Positions 15,971 through 25,176 are shown, counted from the stretch's first letter. The stretch: DNA of 64,000 nt from Corallococcus coralloides DSM 2259 (GCF_000255295.1 NC_017030.1:5910328-5974327), one strand, 5' to 3'. Translations and numbers: made by a program. Notes: a model not told the origin generated them from the sequence alone.

Positions 15971-18922
15971 CTACCCCACGCGGGCAAGCGCGAGCCGGCC
16001 CTCCCAGCGCTCCTCCAGCGCCTTCACGAGCCCCTGGTGGTCCGGCTTCTGGAGCTGGGGGTCGGCATCCATGATGCGCCGCGCCTCCGCCTGGGCGAGC
16101 GACAACAGGTCGCCGTCGCGCACGAGGTTCGCCACGGCCAGCTCCGGGAGGCCGCTCTGCCGCGTGCCCAGGAACTCGCCGGGGCCGCGGATCTCCAGGT
16201 CCTTCTCCGCGATGACGAAGCCGTCGCTGCTGCGCTCCATCACGCCCAGCCGCTCGGTGGACTCCCAGGAGCGCGCGGCGCCCGCGACGAGGAAGCAGTA
16301 GCTGGCCGCGGCGCCACGGCCCACGCGTCCGCGCAGCTGGTGCAGCTGCGACAGGCCGAAGCGCTCAGCGGCCTCCACCACCATGACGGAGGCGTTGGGC
16401 ACGTCCACGCCCACCTCCACCACCGTGGTGCAGACGAGCAGCTGGATGCGCTTGTCGCGGAAGGCCTCCATCACGGCGTCCTTCTCCTCCGGCTTCATGC
16501 GCCCGTGCAGCAGGCCCACGCTGGCGTTGGGGAACACCGTCTGCAGCTTCGTCGCGCCCTGGGTGGCGTCCTCCAGGTCCAGCTTCTCCGACTCCTCCAC
16601 CAGCGGATAGACGACGTAGGCCTGGTGGCCCTTGGCCAGCTCCGCGCCCACCGCTTCGTAGACGCGCGCGCGTTGCTCGTTGTTGAAGACGCGCGTGGTG
16701 ATGGGCGTGCGGCCCGGCGGCAGCTGGTCGATGATGGACACGTCCAGGTCGCCGTAGAGCGTCATCGCGAGCGTGCGCGGGATGGGCGTGGCGGTCATCA
16801 CCAGCACGTCCGGCGTGAGCCCCTTGCTCATGAGCGTGTGGCGCTGGAGCACGCCGAAGCGGTGCTGCTCGTCGATGACCACCAGCCCCAGCTTCTGGAA
16901 GGACACGCCGCCCTCCAAGAGCGCGTGCGTGCCCACGGCGAGGTGGATGTCGCCCTTCGCCACGGACTCGCGCACCTCGCGCTTGTGCTTCGCGGTGCCC
17001 GCCGCGCTGATGAGCCCCACGCGGTAGCCCAGCGGCTCCAGGATGCGGCGGAAGGTGCGCTCGTGCTGTTCGGCCAGGATTTCGGTGGGGGCCATCACCG
17101 CCACCTGGTAGCCGTCCTGGAGCGCCACCATGCCGGCCACCAGCGCCACGGCCGTCTTTCCGCTGCCCACGTCGCCCTGCACCAGCCGGTTCATGGGCTC
17201 CGGGCGCGTCATGTCCCGCGCGATGTCCCCCACCACGCGCGCCTGCGCCCCGGTGAGCTGGAAGGGCAGCGCGGCGCGTGCCTTGTCCAGCCGCTCCGGG
17301 GAGACATTGAAGGCGATGCCCTCCTCCGCCTTGATGCCCTGGCGCTTGAGGGCCATGCCCAGCTGGAGGAAGAACAGCTCGTCGAACGCGAGCCGGCGGT
17401 GCGCGGGGCTCTGGTGCGCGTCCAGCGCCTCCAGGTCCGCGTCGTCGGGCGGGAAGTGGATGAAGCGCAGCGCGTCCGGCAGGCCCATCAGGTGGTAGCG
17501 GCGGCGCAGGTCCGCGGGCAGCGGCTCCTCCAGGTGGTGCGCGTGCTGTTCGCTGATGCGCGAGGCCAGCTCGCGGAAGGAGCGCTGCTCGCCGCGCTCG
17601 AAGCCCGGGTAGACGGGGACGATGCGGTGGAAGTGGACGGAGGTGGTGTTCTCCAGGTCCTCGGCGGGCTCCAGCTCCGGGTGGGCCATCTCCCGGCCGT
17701 TCATGGAGGCGCGCACCTCGCCGGAGAGCACCAGCTGCTTGCCCACGGAGAAGCGGCTCTTGAGCCACGGCCCGGCGTTGAAATAGGTGGCGGCGATGCT
17801 GCCGGAGCGGTCCCCCACGACGGCGCGGAACATGCGCTTGCCGCCGCGCCCCGGGACGAAGTCCGCCGTCTTCACGGTGCCCACCGTCACGCCGCGCTCG
17901 CCGGGGATGAGCTCCGCGATGGTGCGCAGCTTGCGGCGGTCCTCGTAACAGCGTGGCAACAGGAACAGGATGTCGCCCGTGCGGCGCAGGCCCTTCTTGT
18001 CGAGCACCGCGACGAGCCGCGGCCCCAGGCGCTTGCCCAGCGTCTTGAGCGGCGCGGACAGCGGGCCGGTGCGCGGCGCGATGGAGAGCAGCTTCGCTTC
18101 GGAGCGGGACGCCTCCGCGCCCACGGCCTTCGCCTTCTTCTTCCGGGCCTTCTCCGTGGGAGCGCGATCCGCGGGCGGCGGCGCGCCCTTGCGAGCATCG
18201 GTGCTCGCAGCGGGCTTCGCGCCCGGAGCACGGGCCGGCGCACCCGCGGGAACGGCGGCGTTCCGGGCCGCGGCCATGCGCGCACCGTAGGGCTGGGCTT
18301 CACCTTGCGCGGGGCCATTCGCGGCGCCCCGGGATGCCGCCATGCGCGCGCCGTAAGGCACGGGCTCGCCCTTCACGGGGCCTGAATTCCCCCCCTGGGG
18401 TCCCCGGGCCTGCGGCTGCCGGGACGCGGGCGCGGGTGTTGCCGCCGGAACACCACCGCCTACCGGCGGTACGGGGTCCTGAGAACGCCACGGCGGCACG
18501 GTGTTGCCACGCGCCTCCACCGTCCCCGGCGGCGGCGTCAACCGGCGGCGCGGCGGCGCGGGGTTCAGCTCCCCTTCCAGCACGTGCGCACGCTCCGGCG
18601 ACCGGGGGAAGCTCGCCGCCACGGCGTTGATCTCCCCCGTGACGACCACCCGCTCCAGCTCCTCCGGCAGCACCACGCCGCTGAGCTTCAGCGCGCCCAG
18701 CACCTGGCGCAGCGCGGCCTTGCGGTGCTCGGGCGGCGCGGGCGGATCCACGTGCGGCAGCGCCGCCCTCAAATGCTCCAGGGCCTGCGCGTCCACGCCC
18801 CCGGCCGACGCCAGGGTGCGCTCCATCAGCGTGCGCAAGTCGCGCACGGTCCCGAGCTGGGCGAAGTCACGCTGACACGCGTACTTGAGAGGTCCAACGA
18901 GGCTGGCGAGCGGGTGGTTCAC
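15971..18922 (-). CDS. recG: ATP-dependent DNA helicase RecG with long N-terminal extension
   Basis: Superfamily 2 helicase that remodels stalled replication forks and recombination intermediates. Helicase motifs: GDVGSGKTAVAL (near residue 585), DEQHRFGVLQR (near 684), TATPIPRTLAMTLYGDLDVS and QLRGRVGRG (near 862). A wedge/OB domain precedes them (TVKTADFVPGRGGKRMFRAV). At 983 residues it is about 250-290 longer than E. coli RecG. The extra N-terminus has a folded-looking first 100 residues, then a Pro/Ala-rich linker with two copies of PYGARMAA, then a basic KARKKKAKA patch. It is presumably a lineage-specific interaction region. The start is the ATG at 18922. Confidence 0.93.
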   Translation of the reverse strand: MNHPLASLVGPLKYACQRDFAQLGTVRDLRTLMERTLASAGGVDAQALEHLRAALPHVDPPAPPEHRKAALRQVLGALKLSGVVLPEELERVVVTGEINAVAASFPRSPERAHVLEGELNPAPPRRRLTPPPGTVEARGNTVPPWRSQDPVPPVGGGVPAATPAPASRQPQARGPQGGNSGPVKGEPVPYGARMAASRGAANGPAQGEAQPYGARMAAARNAAVPAGAPARAPGAKPAASTDARKGAPPPADRAPTEKARKKKAKAVGAEASRSEAKLLSIAPRTGPLSAPLKTLGKRLGPRLVAVLDKKGLRRTGDILFLLPRCYEDRRKLRTIAELIPGERGVTVGTVKTADFVPGRGGKRMFRAVVGDRSGSIAATYFNAGPWLKSRFSVGKQLVLSGEVRASMNGREMAHPELEPAEDLENTTSVHFHRIVPVYPGFERGEQRSFRELASRISEQHAHHLEEPLPADLRRRYHLMGLPDALRFIHFPPDDADLEALDAHQSPAHRRLAFDELFFLQLGMALKRQGIKAEEGIAFNVSPERLDKARAALPFQLTGAQARVVGDIARDMTRPEPMNRLVQGDVGSGKTAVALVAGMVALQDGYQVAVMAPTEILAEQHERTFRRILEPLGYRVGLISAAGTAKHKREVRESVAKGDIHLAVGTHALLEGGVSFQKLGLVVIDEQHRFGVLQRHTLMSKGLTPDVLVMTATPIPRTLAMTLYGDLDVSIIDQLPPGRTPITTRVFNNEQRARVYEAVGAELAKGHQAYVVYPLVEESEKLDLEDATQGATKLQTVFPNASVGLLHGRMKPEEKDAVMEAFRDKRIQLLVCTTVVEVGVDVPNASVMVVEAAERFGLSQLHQLRGRVGRGAAASYCFLVAGAARSWESTERLGVMERSSDGFVIAEKDLEIRGPGEFLGTRQSGLPELAVANLVRDGDLLSLAQAEARRIMDADPQLQKPDHQGLVKALEERWEGRLALARVG

Positions 18923-19017
18923 GCGGGATTTCCAGCCTCCATCCTACGAAGCGCTCCTGACGCCGCAGGGAAAACGAAACCGGGGGAGCGAGCCCAGGCC
19001 CGCCCCCCCGAAGGACA

Positions 19018-19031
19018 CCCGGCCAGCCGGG
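19018..19031 (-). terminator. possible terminator hairpin after greA
   Basis: CCCGGCCAGCCGGG is a short GC palindrome just after the greA stop (minus strand). A T-richer stretch (TTTCGTTTTCCC) follows about 45 nt later on the minus strand. There is no tight U-tract, so this is weak. Confidence 0.3.
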
Positions 19032-19039
19032 CTCCAGCG

Positions 19040-19546
19040 CTAGCTGGCTGGCTCTTCCTGCGGATCCTCGAAGCTGATGGAGACGACCTCCAGCTCCCGC
19101 ACGCCGCCGGGGCTCTGCACCGTGGCGATGTCGCCCACCTTCTTGCCGATGAGCGCGCGCGCCACCGGCGAGGTCACGGCGATCCACCGCTTCTTGAGGT
19201 CGGCCTCCGTCTCACCCACCAGGCGGTAGCTGATGGTCTTGTCGTTCTCCGTGTCCACCAGCTCCACGGTGGCGCCGAAGACAACCTTGTCGCCGCCCAG
19301 CTTCGCCGGGTCGATGACCTCCGCGCGGGCGATCCAGTCGCCGAGGGTCAGGATGCGCCCCTCGATGTGCGACTGCTTCTCCTTGGCCGCGTGGTACTCC
19401 GCGTTCTCACGCAGGTCGCCGTGCGCACGGGCGACCTCGATTTCACGCGAAATCTTGCCCCGCTCCACGGACTGGAGGTGCTTCAGCTCGTCCTTGAGCT
19501 TCTGCAGACCGTGGGGGGTCATCGGGATGTTGTCGCTCCCGCTCAT
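19040..19546 (-). CDS. greA: transcription elongation factor GreA
   Basis: Transcript cleavage factor that rescues backtracked RNA polymerase, 168 residues. The N-terminal coiled coil includes GKISREIEVARAHGDLRENA and EYHAAKEKQ, with the acidic/aromatic tip residues of the Gre family. The C-terminal FKBP-like domain has SYRLVGETEAD and ARALIGKKVGD. The ATG at 19546 follows AAGGAG at good spacing and gives the usual short lead before IPMTPHGLQKL. It ends with an acidic EDPQEEPAS tail. It is monocistronic by eye. Confidence 0.95.
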   Translation of the reverse strand: MSGSDNIPMTPHGLQKLKDELKHLQSVERGKISREIEVARAHGDLRENAEYHAAKEKQSHIEGRILTLGDWIARAEVIDPAKLGGDKVVFGATVELVDTENDKTISYRLVGETEADLKKRWIAVTSPVARALIGKKVGDIATVQSPGGVRELEVVSISFEDPQEEPAS

Positions 19547-19729
19547 CGAACCACCGCTCCTTCCGTCACCTGGCTGCGCATCGGGGGTCCGGCGTTCCCT
19601 CCTGGAACCCGGCCCGCGACTCGAAAGGGTCAATGTAGGGAACGAGTGACTGGCCGGTCAACGAAAGCCTTACAGCCATCGTCCGGTAGTGGCTGGGCGC
19701 CCGACGGCCGACCCGTTAGGCTGCTCCAC

Positions 19730-20260
19730 GTGCTGTCCGTCCAGGAATTGCGCGCGCTCGCCTCCGCACTCCCCGTGGGTGCCTTTCAACATCAGCTGGG
19801 TCCTTTCGCGCTGGTGCAGCGTCCGCCGTCGGAGCTGTCCGCCGCCGCGCTCGCGCCCACCCGCATGGCGGACCCGGGCGACGTCGAGCAAGGCATGCTC
19901 GCCCTGCTCTTCGAGTTCGACGACCTGCTCGTCGCCACGCTCCCCACCCTCAAGGATTCGGACGTGCTGCGCATTGGCCGGCGGCTGGACTGCGAGCTGG
20001 TGCTGGACGACGGGTCCGTGTCCAAGCAGCACGCGGAGCTCAAGTGGAGCCGCGCGGCGGGCCGCTGCACCGTGCGAGACCTGGGCTCCACCAACGGCAC
20101 CTTCGTCAATGCCAGCACCATCGGGCAGCGCGAGGTGCCGCTCCGGGGCGGCGACATCCTCAGCTTCGGCAACGTCCAGTTCTGGTACCTGCTCACGGAC
20201 GCGCTGCATGAACGGCTGCGCGCAGGCGCGGCCTCCGGCCTGGGCTCCCACTCCGGCTGA
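19730..20260 (+). CDS. FHA domain protein
   Basis: About 176 residues. The C-terminal two thirds is a forkhead-associated domain that binds phosphothreonine: LRIGRRLDCELVLDDGSVSK, QHAELKW, DLGSTNGTFVNAST and LRGGDILSFGNVQFWYL. All core FHA residues (Gly-Arg, Ser-x-x-His, Asn-Gly-Thr) are present. The first 70 residues have no recognised domain. The GTG at 19730 begins the conserved-looking part; the open frame upstream is antisense to greA. FHA proteins are typical partners of the Ser/Thr kinases abundant in myxobacteria, but no kinase is adjacent here. Confidence 0.82.
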   Translation: MLSVQELRALASALPVGAFQHQLGPFALVQRPPSELSAAALAPTRMADPGDVEQGMLALLFEFDDLLVATLPTLKDSDVLRIGRRLDCELVLDDGSVSKQHAELKWSRAAGRCTVRDLGSTNGTFVNASTIGQREVPLRGGDILSFGNVQFWYLLTDALHERLRAGAASGLGSHSG

Positions 20261-20278
20261 AGGCCGCCCACCTTCACC

Positions 20279-21223
20279 TCACGGACAGGCGCCGCAGTCC
20301 GCCGCGCACGCGTCGTAGGTGTTGGACGCTCCGCAGGACTCCGTCACCTGGCAGGTGCCATCCCCGCACACGGACAGGTCCGCGGCGCGCACGCGCGTGG
20401 TGAGCGGCTGGAAGCTCACGCCGCCCACCGTGCAGCTCGCGAACGCCGTTCCCGTCTGCGTGCACACGTCCGAGCAGCTCCCCACGTAGACAAGCGGCGC
20501 GCACGTCATGCGGGGCATCCCGGAGCCATCCACCACCGCGCACGCGCGCGTGGTGCTCTGGGTGGCGTCCAGGGGCGGGTTCTGGCTGCCCGCGTAGAGC
20601 CCCTGTCCCTGGAAGAGATTGCCGAAGAAGCACGACTCCGGCTGGGCGAAGGTGGCCAGCTCGAAGTCGGAGGCGGGGATCTCCTCCCCCAGCCCATCCC
20701 GCCCCAGCACGGAGATGGGCACGCTCACGCCGAAGGGATTGCTGTGCGCCGCGAGGCACGCGGAGACGATCTGCTGTTCAGCCACCGTCGCGGGCGCCCC
20801 ACCGGCCCAGCCCGGCGCCAGGCCCAGCAGGCCCGTCCAGGTGTGCACCGTGTTTGTCTGCGCATCCGTGTACGTGCGCGTCTGCCCTTCCGGGACGGCG
20901 CAGCGCACGATGTAGCGCATGACCTCCTCCGCGAGCGCTGGATCCGCGCCGTACCACGACGCGAAGTCAATGGATGACAAGCCATTGAACGACAGCCCGT
21001 TGAAGGACAGCCCGTTGAAGGACAACCCGTTGAACGACAGCCCGTTGTACGAAAGGCTGTTGTAGCTGAGGGCCGCCTGCTCCTGCGTGGCCAGCGGATC
21101 TGCTGGCGCGGGCTCCCGGGCTCCCGGGTCACAGCCCGCTCCCATGACGGCCAGGGCCAGGCCCCACGCCCACCGGGAGAGCACTCCCACGCCACGACGA
21201 CGCCCGTTCTCCACGTTCCCCAT
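20279..21223 (-). CDS. lipoprotein with NGLSF pentapeptide repeats
   Basis: Secreted lipoprotein of 314 residues. A basic, hydrophobic signal leads to a lipobox (VMGAGC). Shortly after the lipidated Cys comes a block of five-residue units (LSYNS, LSYNG, LSFNG repeated) ending at LSSIDF. The rest is a Cys-rich domain of unknown function, and the C-terminus has CGDGTCQVTESCGASNTYD and paired Cys. I recognise the NGLSF-block style from other myxobacterial lipoproteins but know no function. It is convergent with the FHA gene (18-bp gap). Confidence 0.75.
   Translation of the reverse strand: MGNVENGRRRGVGVLSRWAWGLALAVMGAGCDPGAREPAPADPLATQEQAALSYNSLSYNGLSFNGLSFNGLSFNGLSFNGLSSIDFASWYGADPALAEEVMRYIVRCAVPEGQTRTYTDAQTNTVHTWTGLLGLAPGWAGGAPATVAEQQIVSACLAAHSNPFGVSVPISVLGRDGLGEEIPASDFELATFAQPESCFFGNLFQGQGLYAGSQNPPLDATQSTTRACAVVDGSGMPRMTCAPLVYVGSCSDVCTQTGTAFASCTVGGVSFQPLTTRVRAADLSVCGDGTCQVTESCGASNTYDACAADCGACP
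20976..21065 (-). repeat. six 15-bp tandem coding repeats (LSFNG units)
   Basis: Six in-frame 15-bp units of the type gacagcccgttgaag on the plus strand, each encoding one five-residue unit. The middle four are nearly identical and the outer two are diverged. Copy number can change by slippage without shifting frame. Confidence 0.9.
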
Positions 21224-21321
21224 GTGTGCAACCTCCTGCTGCCGCGGGCGCTCCGGCCTCCACCCACGAACGTTTGGACAAGGAGGGCGTCAAAGACAAA
21301 CGGGCGAGCAGCGCCCCCTCA

Positions 21322-21352
21322 CGCACGAAAAGTGCGAGCACGTTGTACGTGC
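21322..21352. other. two adjacent small hairpins upstream of the NGLSF lipoprotein
   Basis: CGCAC-GAAAA-GTGCG (21322-21336) is followed two bases later by GCACG-TTGTA-CGTGC (21338-21352). Both have perfect 5-bp stems. They lie about 100 bp upstream of the lipoprotein start at 21223. No function is known. Confidence 0.35.
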
Positions 21353-21455
21353 GGCAAGGCGCGAGAGGTGCGGGAAACGCGGGAGCGAAGTCAGGGCAGA
21401 CACTCCAGGCGTCTGGGGTTGAACGCGTGGGCTGGCGTTCATCCAGGAACGTGAA

Positions 21456-21507
21456 GGCCGTGGCCCTCCGGGGCGAGGCGACGTGTCCCCACCCCGGCGC
21501 CACGGCC
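21456..21507 (-). terminator. strong hairpin after the sigma/CHAT operon
   Basis: GGCCGTGGC (21456-21464) pairs with GCCACGGCC (21499-21507). Inside it CCGGGG (21468-21473) pairs with CCCCGG (21492-21497), leaving an 18-nt loop and a small internal loop. It starts 29 nt after the stop of the gene ending at 21536, so a role as terminator or 3'-end stabiliser for that minus-strand operon fits. There is no clear U-tract. Confidence 0.6.
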
Positions 21508-21535
21508 GTCCGTTTCTTCCGCCGAGCGGCTGGGA

Positions 21536-22048
21536 TTACCGCTGGGCCTGGGTGGCGATCTTCACCTGGGCCTTGTTCAGCTTCAGGCTGCCCAGCTCGC
21601 GATTGATGTTGGCCAGGTCCGTCTGGGTGAGGCCTGGATCATGTCCGCCCGGAGGACCGCCGCCCTTGGGAGGCTTGCCTTCGGGGGCGACGGCGCCGCC
21701 TCGGTCCGGATCCACCAGGGCCGTGCCGCCACCGGCCTCCACGGACGACAGCGCCTTGAAGCCGGCGGTGGTGCTGGCCGCCTCCTTCTGGGTGAGCTGC
21801 TTCACCAGCGTGAGCTTCCCGCTGCTCCGGTCGTACCGGTACATGCGGGTGCCCCTGGCGCCCTCGTCCACCGCCACGTCCACGGAGCCGGTGGCCTTCG
21901 CCGCCGCCGGGCTTTCCAGGCGCTTCGCCGGAGCGAGCTTCACCGGGGTGTTCTGGGTCTTCTCCTGCTGGGCACCGGCCTGCGCCGCCGACAGGGCTGC
22001 GAACCCCACGGCCATCCTTCCCACTGCGGACTTCCAACGCGTGATCAT
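21536..22048 (-). CDS. secreted protein of unknown function, CHAT-operon neighbour
   Basis: About 170 residues with a signal peptide (AVGRMAVGFAALSAAQAGAQQ, no lipobox Cys, probable cleavage after AQA). A Lys/Ala/Pro-rich central region follows, then a Gly/Pro-rich stretch (PPKGGGPPGGHDPG) and a polar C-terminus. I do not recognise the family. GGAGGAATC precedes the ATG at 22048. It begins 50 bp after the CHAT gene's stop on the same strand with no promoter-like gap, so it is probably the third gene of the sigma/CHAT operon. A strong hairpin follows it. Confidence 0.7.
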   Translation of the reverse strand: MITRWKSAVGRMAVGFAALSAAQAGAQQEKTQNTPVKLAPAKRLESPAAAKATGSVDVAVDEGARGTRMYRYDRSSGKLTLVKQLTQKEAASTTAGFKALSSVEAGGGTALVDPDRGGAVAPEGKPPKGGGPPGGHDPGLTQTDLANINRELGSLKLNKAQVKIATQAQR

Positions 22049-22098
22049 GATTCCTCCCGGATCCCTTACGCGCGGCGGCGCGGATATTCGCCGGGACT

Positions 22099-25000
22099 CT
22101 ATTCGAACGCGACCAGGTCCTGGACCCACCGGGCGCTGCCCTGCTTCAGCCACCGGGCGCGGGTGTCCCGGAGCGCCTGGGCAGGCGGGGTGCCTTGCCG
22201 CAGCGATTCCACCAGCGCCTGGAAGAAGGCCCCGGCCTCCACATCCGGAACCTCCGTGGAGGGCGCGACCACGGCCCGCGCGCCTGCCTGGATGAGCGCG
22301 GACGGAAGGCTCGACACCGCGTGGTAGCGCCACGCGCCCACGTTCGCGTCGCAAGCGGCCAGCATCACCACCGGCGAGCCCCGGAGCGTGTGTCCCTCCA
22401 GCTCCTCCGCGGTGAGCGCGTAGCGGCCGGCCGCGTCCGGCGACAGCGCCAGGAAGGCCGCGTCGGACACCGTGCCGGCGAGGCCGTGCGTGTGCAGCTC
22501 CACCTCCGTGGCGTCCTCCATCTCCGCGAGCACCGACTCCGGCGTCGCCGCGCGGCCCCGCAGGTGGACGTCGCCCGGCCCCGTCATGCCCTTCCACGGC
22601 ATCAGGCGCGGCAGCCCCAGCGTCGCGGGCGGCTCCACGTCCGACACCACCAGCCGCTTCGGGGCGGGCGCCACGGCCGGGGCCTCCACGCGGTGGCCCC
22701 CCGGAGCCAGGTAGCTCCACGCCCGGTCCGCGGGCAGGAGCCCCGGGCGCCCCAGGAGGATGGGCTCCGCGAGCACCTTCACGACGCCACACCCCGCGAG
22801 CACCTGCAGGAGCGACTCTGGCACCGCGGGCACCTCTTCGCGCAGGGGCTGCTTGAGGGCGTGGAGGTACAGCCCGCTGCTCGCGCCGGTGGGGCCTCGG
22901 GCGACGAAGAGCATCCGTTCGTCCTGGCCGGCCAGCGCCAGCAGGCACGATGTGGGCGCGGTGCGGTCCACCTCCTCTGCGAGCAGGTCCACCGCGGGGC
23001 CCCACTCCTTCGCCCGGCCCGCGTCCATCATCAGCACGTGGTGGCTGTGGGCCCAGGCCTTGCGCGCCTCGATGTCGGTGGAGCGGTGCAGCGCCGAGCC
23101 GGTGATGACCCCGCGCAACAGCTTCTGGCCCTCCTCACGGTCGCGCTCGATGAGGATGCGCCCTTCGATGTGGTCCACGAGCAGCTTCTCGCCGGTCGTC
23201 AGCGACGGGTCCTCGCGCAGCACGCGGATGCGCTCGCGCACGCGGTCCAGCTCGCGGCCCGGCACCGTGGCGCCCTCCAGCCGCAGCAGGTCTCCCGAGA
23301 CGGCGACCTCCATGAGCGTGGGTGCGGTGGGACAGGTGAGCGCGTCCTGCACCTCGCGCCGGGCCCGCTTCGCGTCCAGGTCCTCCACGAAGAGGAGCGC
23401 CCGTGCGTGGTGGTACTCCGACCGGCGCGCGCAGTCCTCCGGCGAGTGCTGGAGGTATTCGTCCAGGTAGGCGCGGGCCAGCGCCGGAGCGTGGCTCAGC
23501 CGCGCGCTCGTCACCAGGTCGGCCAGGAGCAGCTCTTCCTGGTACCAGCTGTCGCTCCGGAAGGCCTCCTCGAGCGCGGGACGCGCCAGCGACTCGGCCT
23601 CCTTGCGGCGATCCATGCGGTTGTAGAGCGCGGCCAGGTACCGCTGGAGGTCCACGCAGCGATATCCGAAGCCCGCGCTCCGGCACGCCGCCAGCCCGTT
23701 CTTGAGCGACGTCTCCGCCGTCTCCATGTCCCCCCGGTCCTGCGCCGCCTGCGCCCTGCCCCGGGCAAGCGGAGCGTCGTACCAGGCGGGCTCGCCGGAC
23801 TGACGGACCAGCGCCGCCAGCTCGTCGACGAAGCGGTCCTCCTGGTGGAGCAGCAGGATGGCGCCCAGCAGCAGGTCGCGCTCGCCGGAGCGCCGCAGCC
23901 TCGCGAGGAACGCGTCCGCCTCCGCGCCCTCCAGCGAAAGCGTGCCGGCGAGCAGCTCGCGATAGGTGTTGGCCAGCGGGCCGCGCTTGTTGAAGTCCGC
24001 CGCCGCCACGCGCGCCACGTAGGCGCTCGCCGTCTTCGTGCGGGTGACGTCGTCCAGCAGCGCCGCCAGCGGGGCCAGCGCCTGCACGCGCTCCACGGAC
24101 GAGGCCGCTCGCAACGCGTGGTAGAGGTACAGCCGCGCCAGGTCCGGGTTGCGCCGCGCCAGCGCGCCCGGGTACGGCGTGCCGTCCAGCGCCAGCTCCA
24201 TGCCGGCCGCGTTCATGGCCTTCCACGAGTCCCGCCGCGCCAGCGCGCCCTTGCGCAGGCCGTCCGCGCGCTCGGTGGCTTCGGTGCTCCAGCCGGGCTC
24301 CTTCGCCTGCGCCACGCGGGAGAACTCCGCCGCGGCGGCCAGCTCCAGCGAGAGCGCCTGGAGCGCGAGGCCCCGGTTCCAGTGCAGCCGAGCGTCGTCC
24401 GGCGCGCTCTCCAGGCCCATCTCCACGAGCGTCAGGGCGCGCTCCGGCTGGGCACGGCCCAGGGCCGCCAGTGCCAGGTCACCCATGACGGCGGGCGACG
24501 CGGGCAGCCGCTCCAGGATGCGCTCCGCGCGCTCGAAGTCCCCGGCCGCGAGCCAGGCGGTCGCGACGCCGTGCAGGTCGCCCTTCGCCTCCAGCTCCGA
24601 CAGGACCTTGAGGTCCAGCTCCGGCCGTCCGTCCGCGCCACCGCGCATCGTGCCCGTGGCGCGGTAGTCCGCGAGGCCCGGGTGACTGAGCCGGCCCTCC
24701 AGCGGGCGCGCGGCGGCGAGCGCGAAGGGCAGCGCTCGCGCGGTCTCCGTGGAGCGCCACGGACGTCCCACCCACAGCACCGCGAGCACCACCGCGGCGG
24801 CCGCGGCCGCGAAGCCCGCCACACGGCGGCGATCCCAGGCCGCACGGCCGCGCGGGCGAGCCGACGGGGACCGGGTCCTGGCATCGGGCACCGGTCCGGC
24901 CTGGCCTCCCGTCCCGGGAACGGCACGGAGTCCCGGCCCCGCCGCCGGAGCAGCGGGGCCGCCTTCTGAAGCGGGGGACGCCACGGACCGCGTCTGGGCT

Positions 25001-25176
25001 CCGGACGCGGCTCGCGCGTCAGCGGCGGCCTGCACGAGGAGGCTCGCCTGCACCTGGTCCTCCAGGCCGGCCTGGCACTCGGCGCAGGTCGCGAGGTGGG
25101 CCTGGAAGGCCTCGGCCTCTTCTGGCGGAAGCTCCCCGTCCACGAAGGCGGCGAGCTGTTCACACAAGACGGTCAC
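22099..25176 (-). CDS. zinc-finger / TM / helical-repeat / CHAT-protease protein
   Basis: About 1025 residues. The N-terminus is an anti-sigma-type zinc finger (LAAFVDGELPPEE, then His27, Cys31, Cys34 in AHLATCAEC). A Pro-rich linker and one TM helix (about 118-136, AAAAAAVVLAVLWVG) follow. About 700 residues of helical, TPR-like repeats come next. The C-terminus is a CHAT caspase-like protease with the His in ELHTHGLAG (near 895) and the Cys in LAACDAN (near 942). The GTG start overlaps the ECF sigma gene by 4 nt (GTGA), so it is the sigma factor's likely membrane anti-sigma partner. A protease fused to the anti-sigma suggests control by cleavage, which is inference. Confidence 0.85.
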   Translation of the reverse strand: MTVLCEQLAAFVDGELPPEEAEAFQAHLATCAECQAGLEDQVQASLLVQAAADARAASGAQTRSVASPASEGGPAAPAAGPGLRAVPGTGGQAGPVPDARTRSPSARPRGRAAWDRRRVAGFAAAAAAVVLAVLWVGRPWRSTETARALPFALAAARPLEGRLSHPGLADYRATGTMRGGADGRPELDLKVLSELEAKGDLHGVATAWLAAGDFERAERILERLPASPAVMGDLALAALGRAQPERALTLVEMGLESAPDDARLHWNRGLALQALSLELAAAAEFSRVAQAKEPGWSTEATERADGLRKGALARRDSWKAMNAAGMELALDGTPYPGALARRNPDLARLYLYHALRAASSVERVQALAPLAALLDDVTRTKTASAYVARVAAADFNKRGPLANTYRELLAGTLSLEGAEADAFLARLRRSGERDLLLGAILLLHQEDRFVDELAALVRQSGEPAWYDAPLARGRAQAAQDRGDMETAETSLKNGLAACRSAGFGYRCVDLQRYLAALYNRMDRRKEAESLARPALEEAFRSDSWYQEELLLADLVTSARLSHAPALARAYLDEYLQHSPEDCARRSEYHHARALLFVEDLDAKRARREVQDALTCPTAPTLMEVAVSGDLLRLEGATVPGRELDRVRERIRVLREDPSLTTGEKLLVDHIEGRILIERDREEGQKLLRGVITGSALHRSTDIEARKAWAHSHHVLMMDAGRAKEWGPAVDLLAEEVDRTAPTSCLLALAGQDERMLFVARGPTGASSGLYLHALKQPLREEVPAVPESLLQVLAGCGVVKVLAEPILLGRPGLLPADRAWSYLAPGGHRVEAPAVAPAPKRLVVSDVEPPATLGLPRLMPWKGMTGPGDVHLRGRAATPESVLAEMEDATEVELHTHGLAGTVSDAAFLALSPDAAGRYALTAEELEGHTLRGSPVVMLAACDANVGAWRYHAVSSLPSALIQAGARAVVAPSTEVPDVEAGAFFQALVESLRQGTPPAQALRDTRARWLKQGSARWVQDLVAFE

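Noticed and set aside
15776..18385. Very long open frame antisense to recG
   Set aside because: It is an artefact of high GC: composition is Arg/His/Ala-rich, there is no domain, and the recG strand has full catalytic motifs.
21322..21352. CRISPR-like or tRNA-like structure at the small hairpins
   Set aside because: There are only two short stems, no repeat-spacer pattern and no cloverleaf.
22195..24969. Long open frame antisense to the CHAT-protease gene
   Set aside because: It has no recognisable protein features and mirrors codon bias of the true gene on the other strand.
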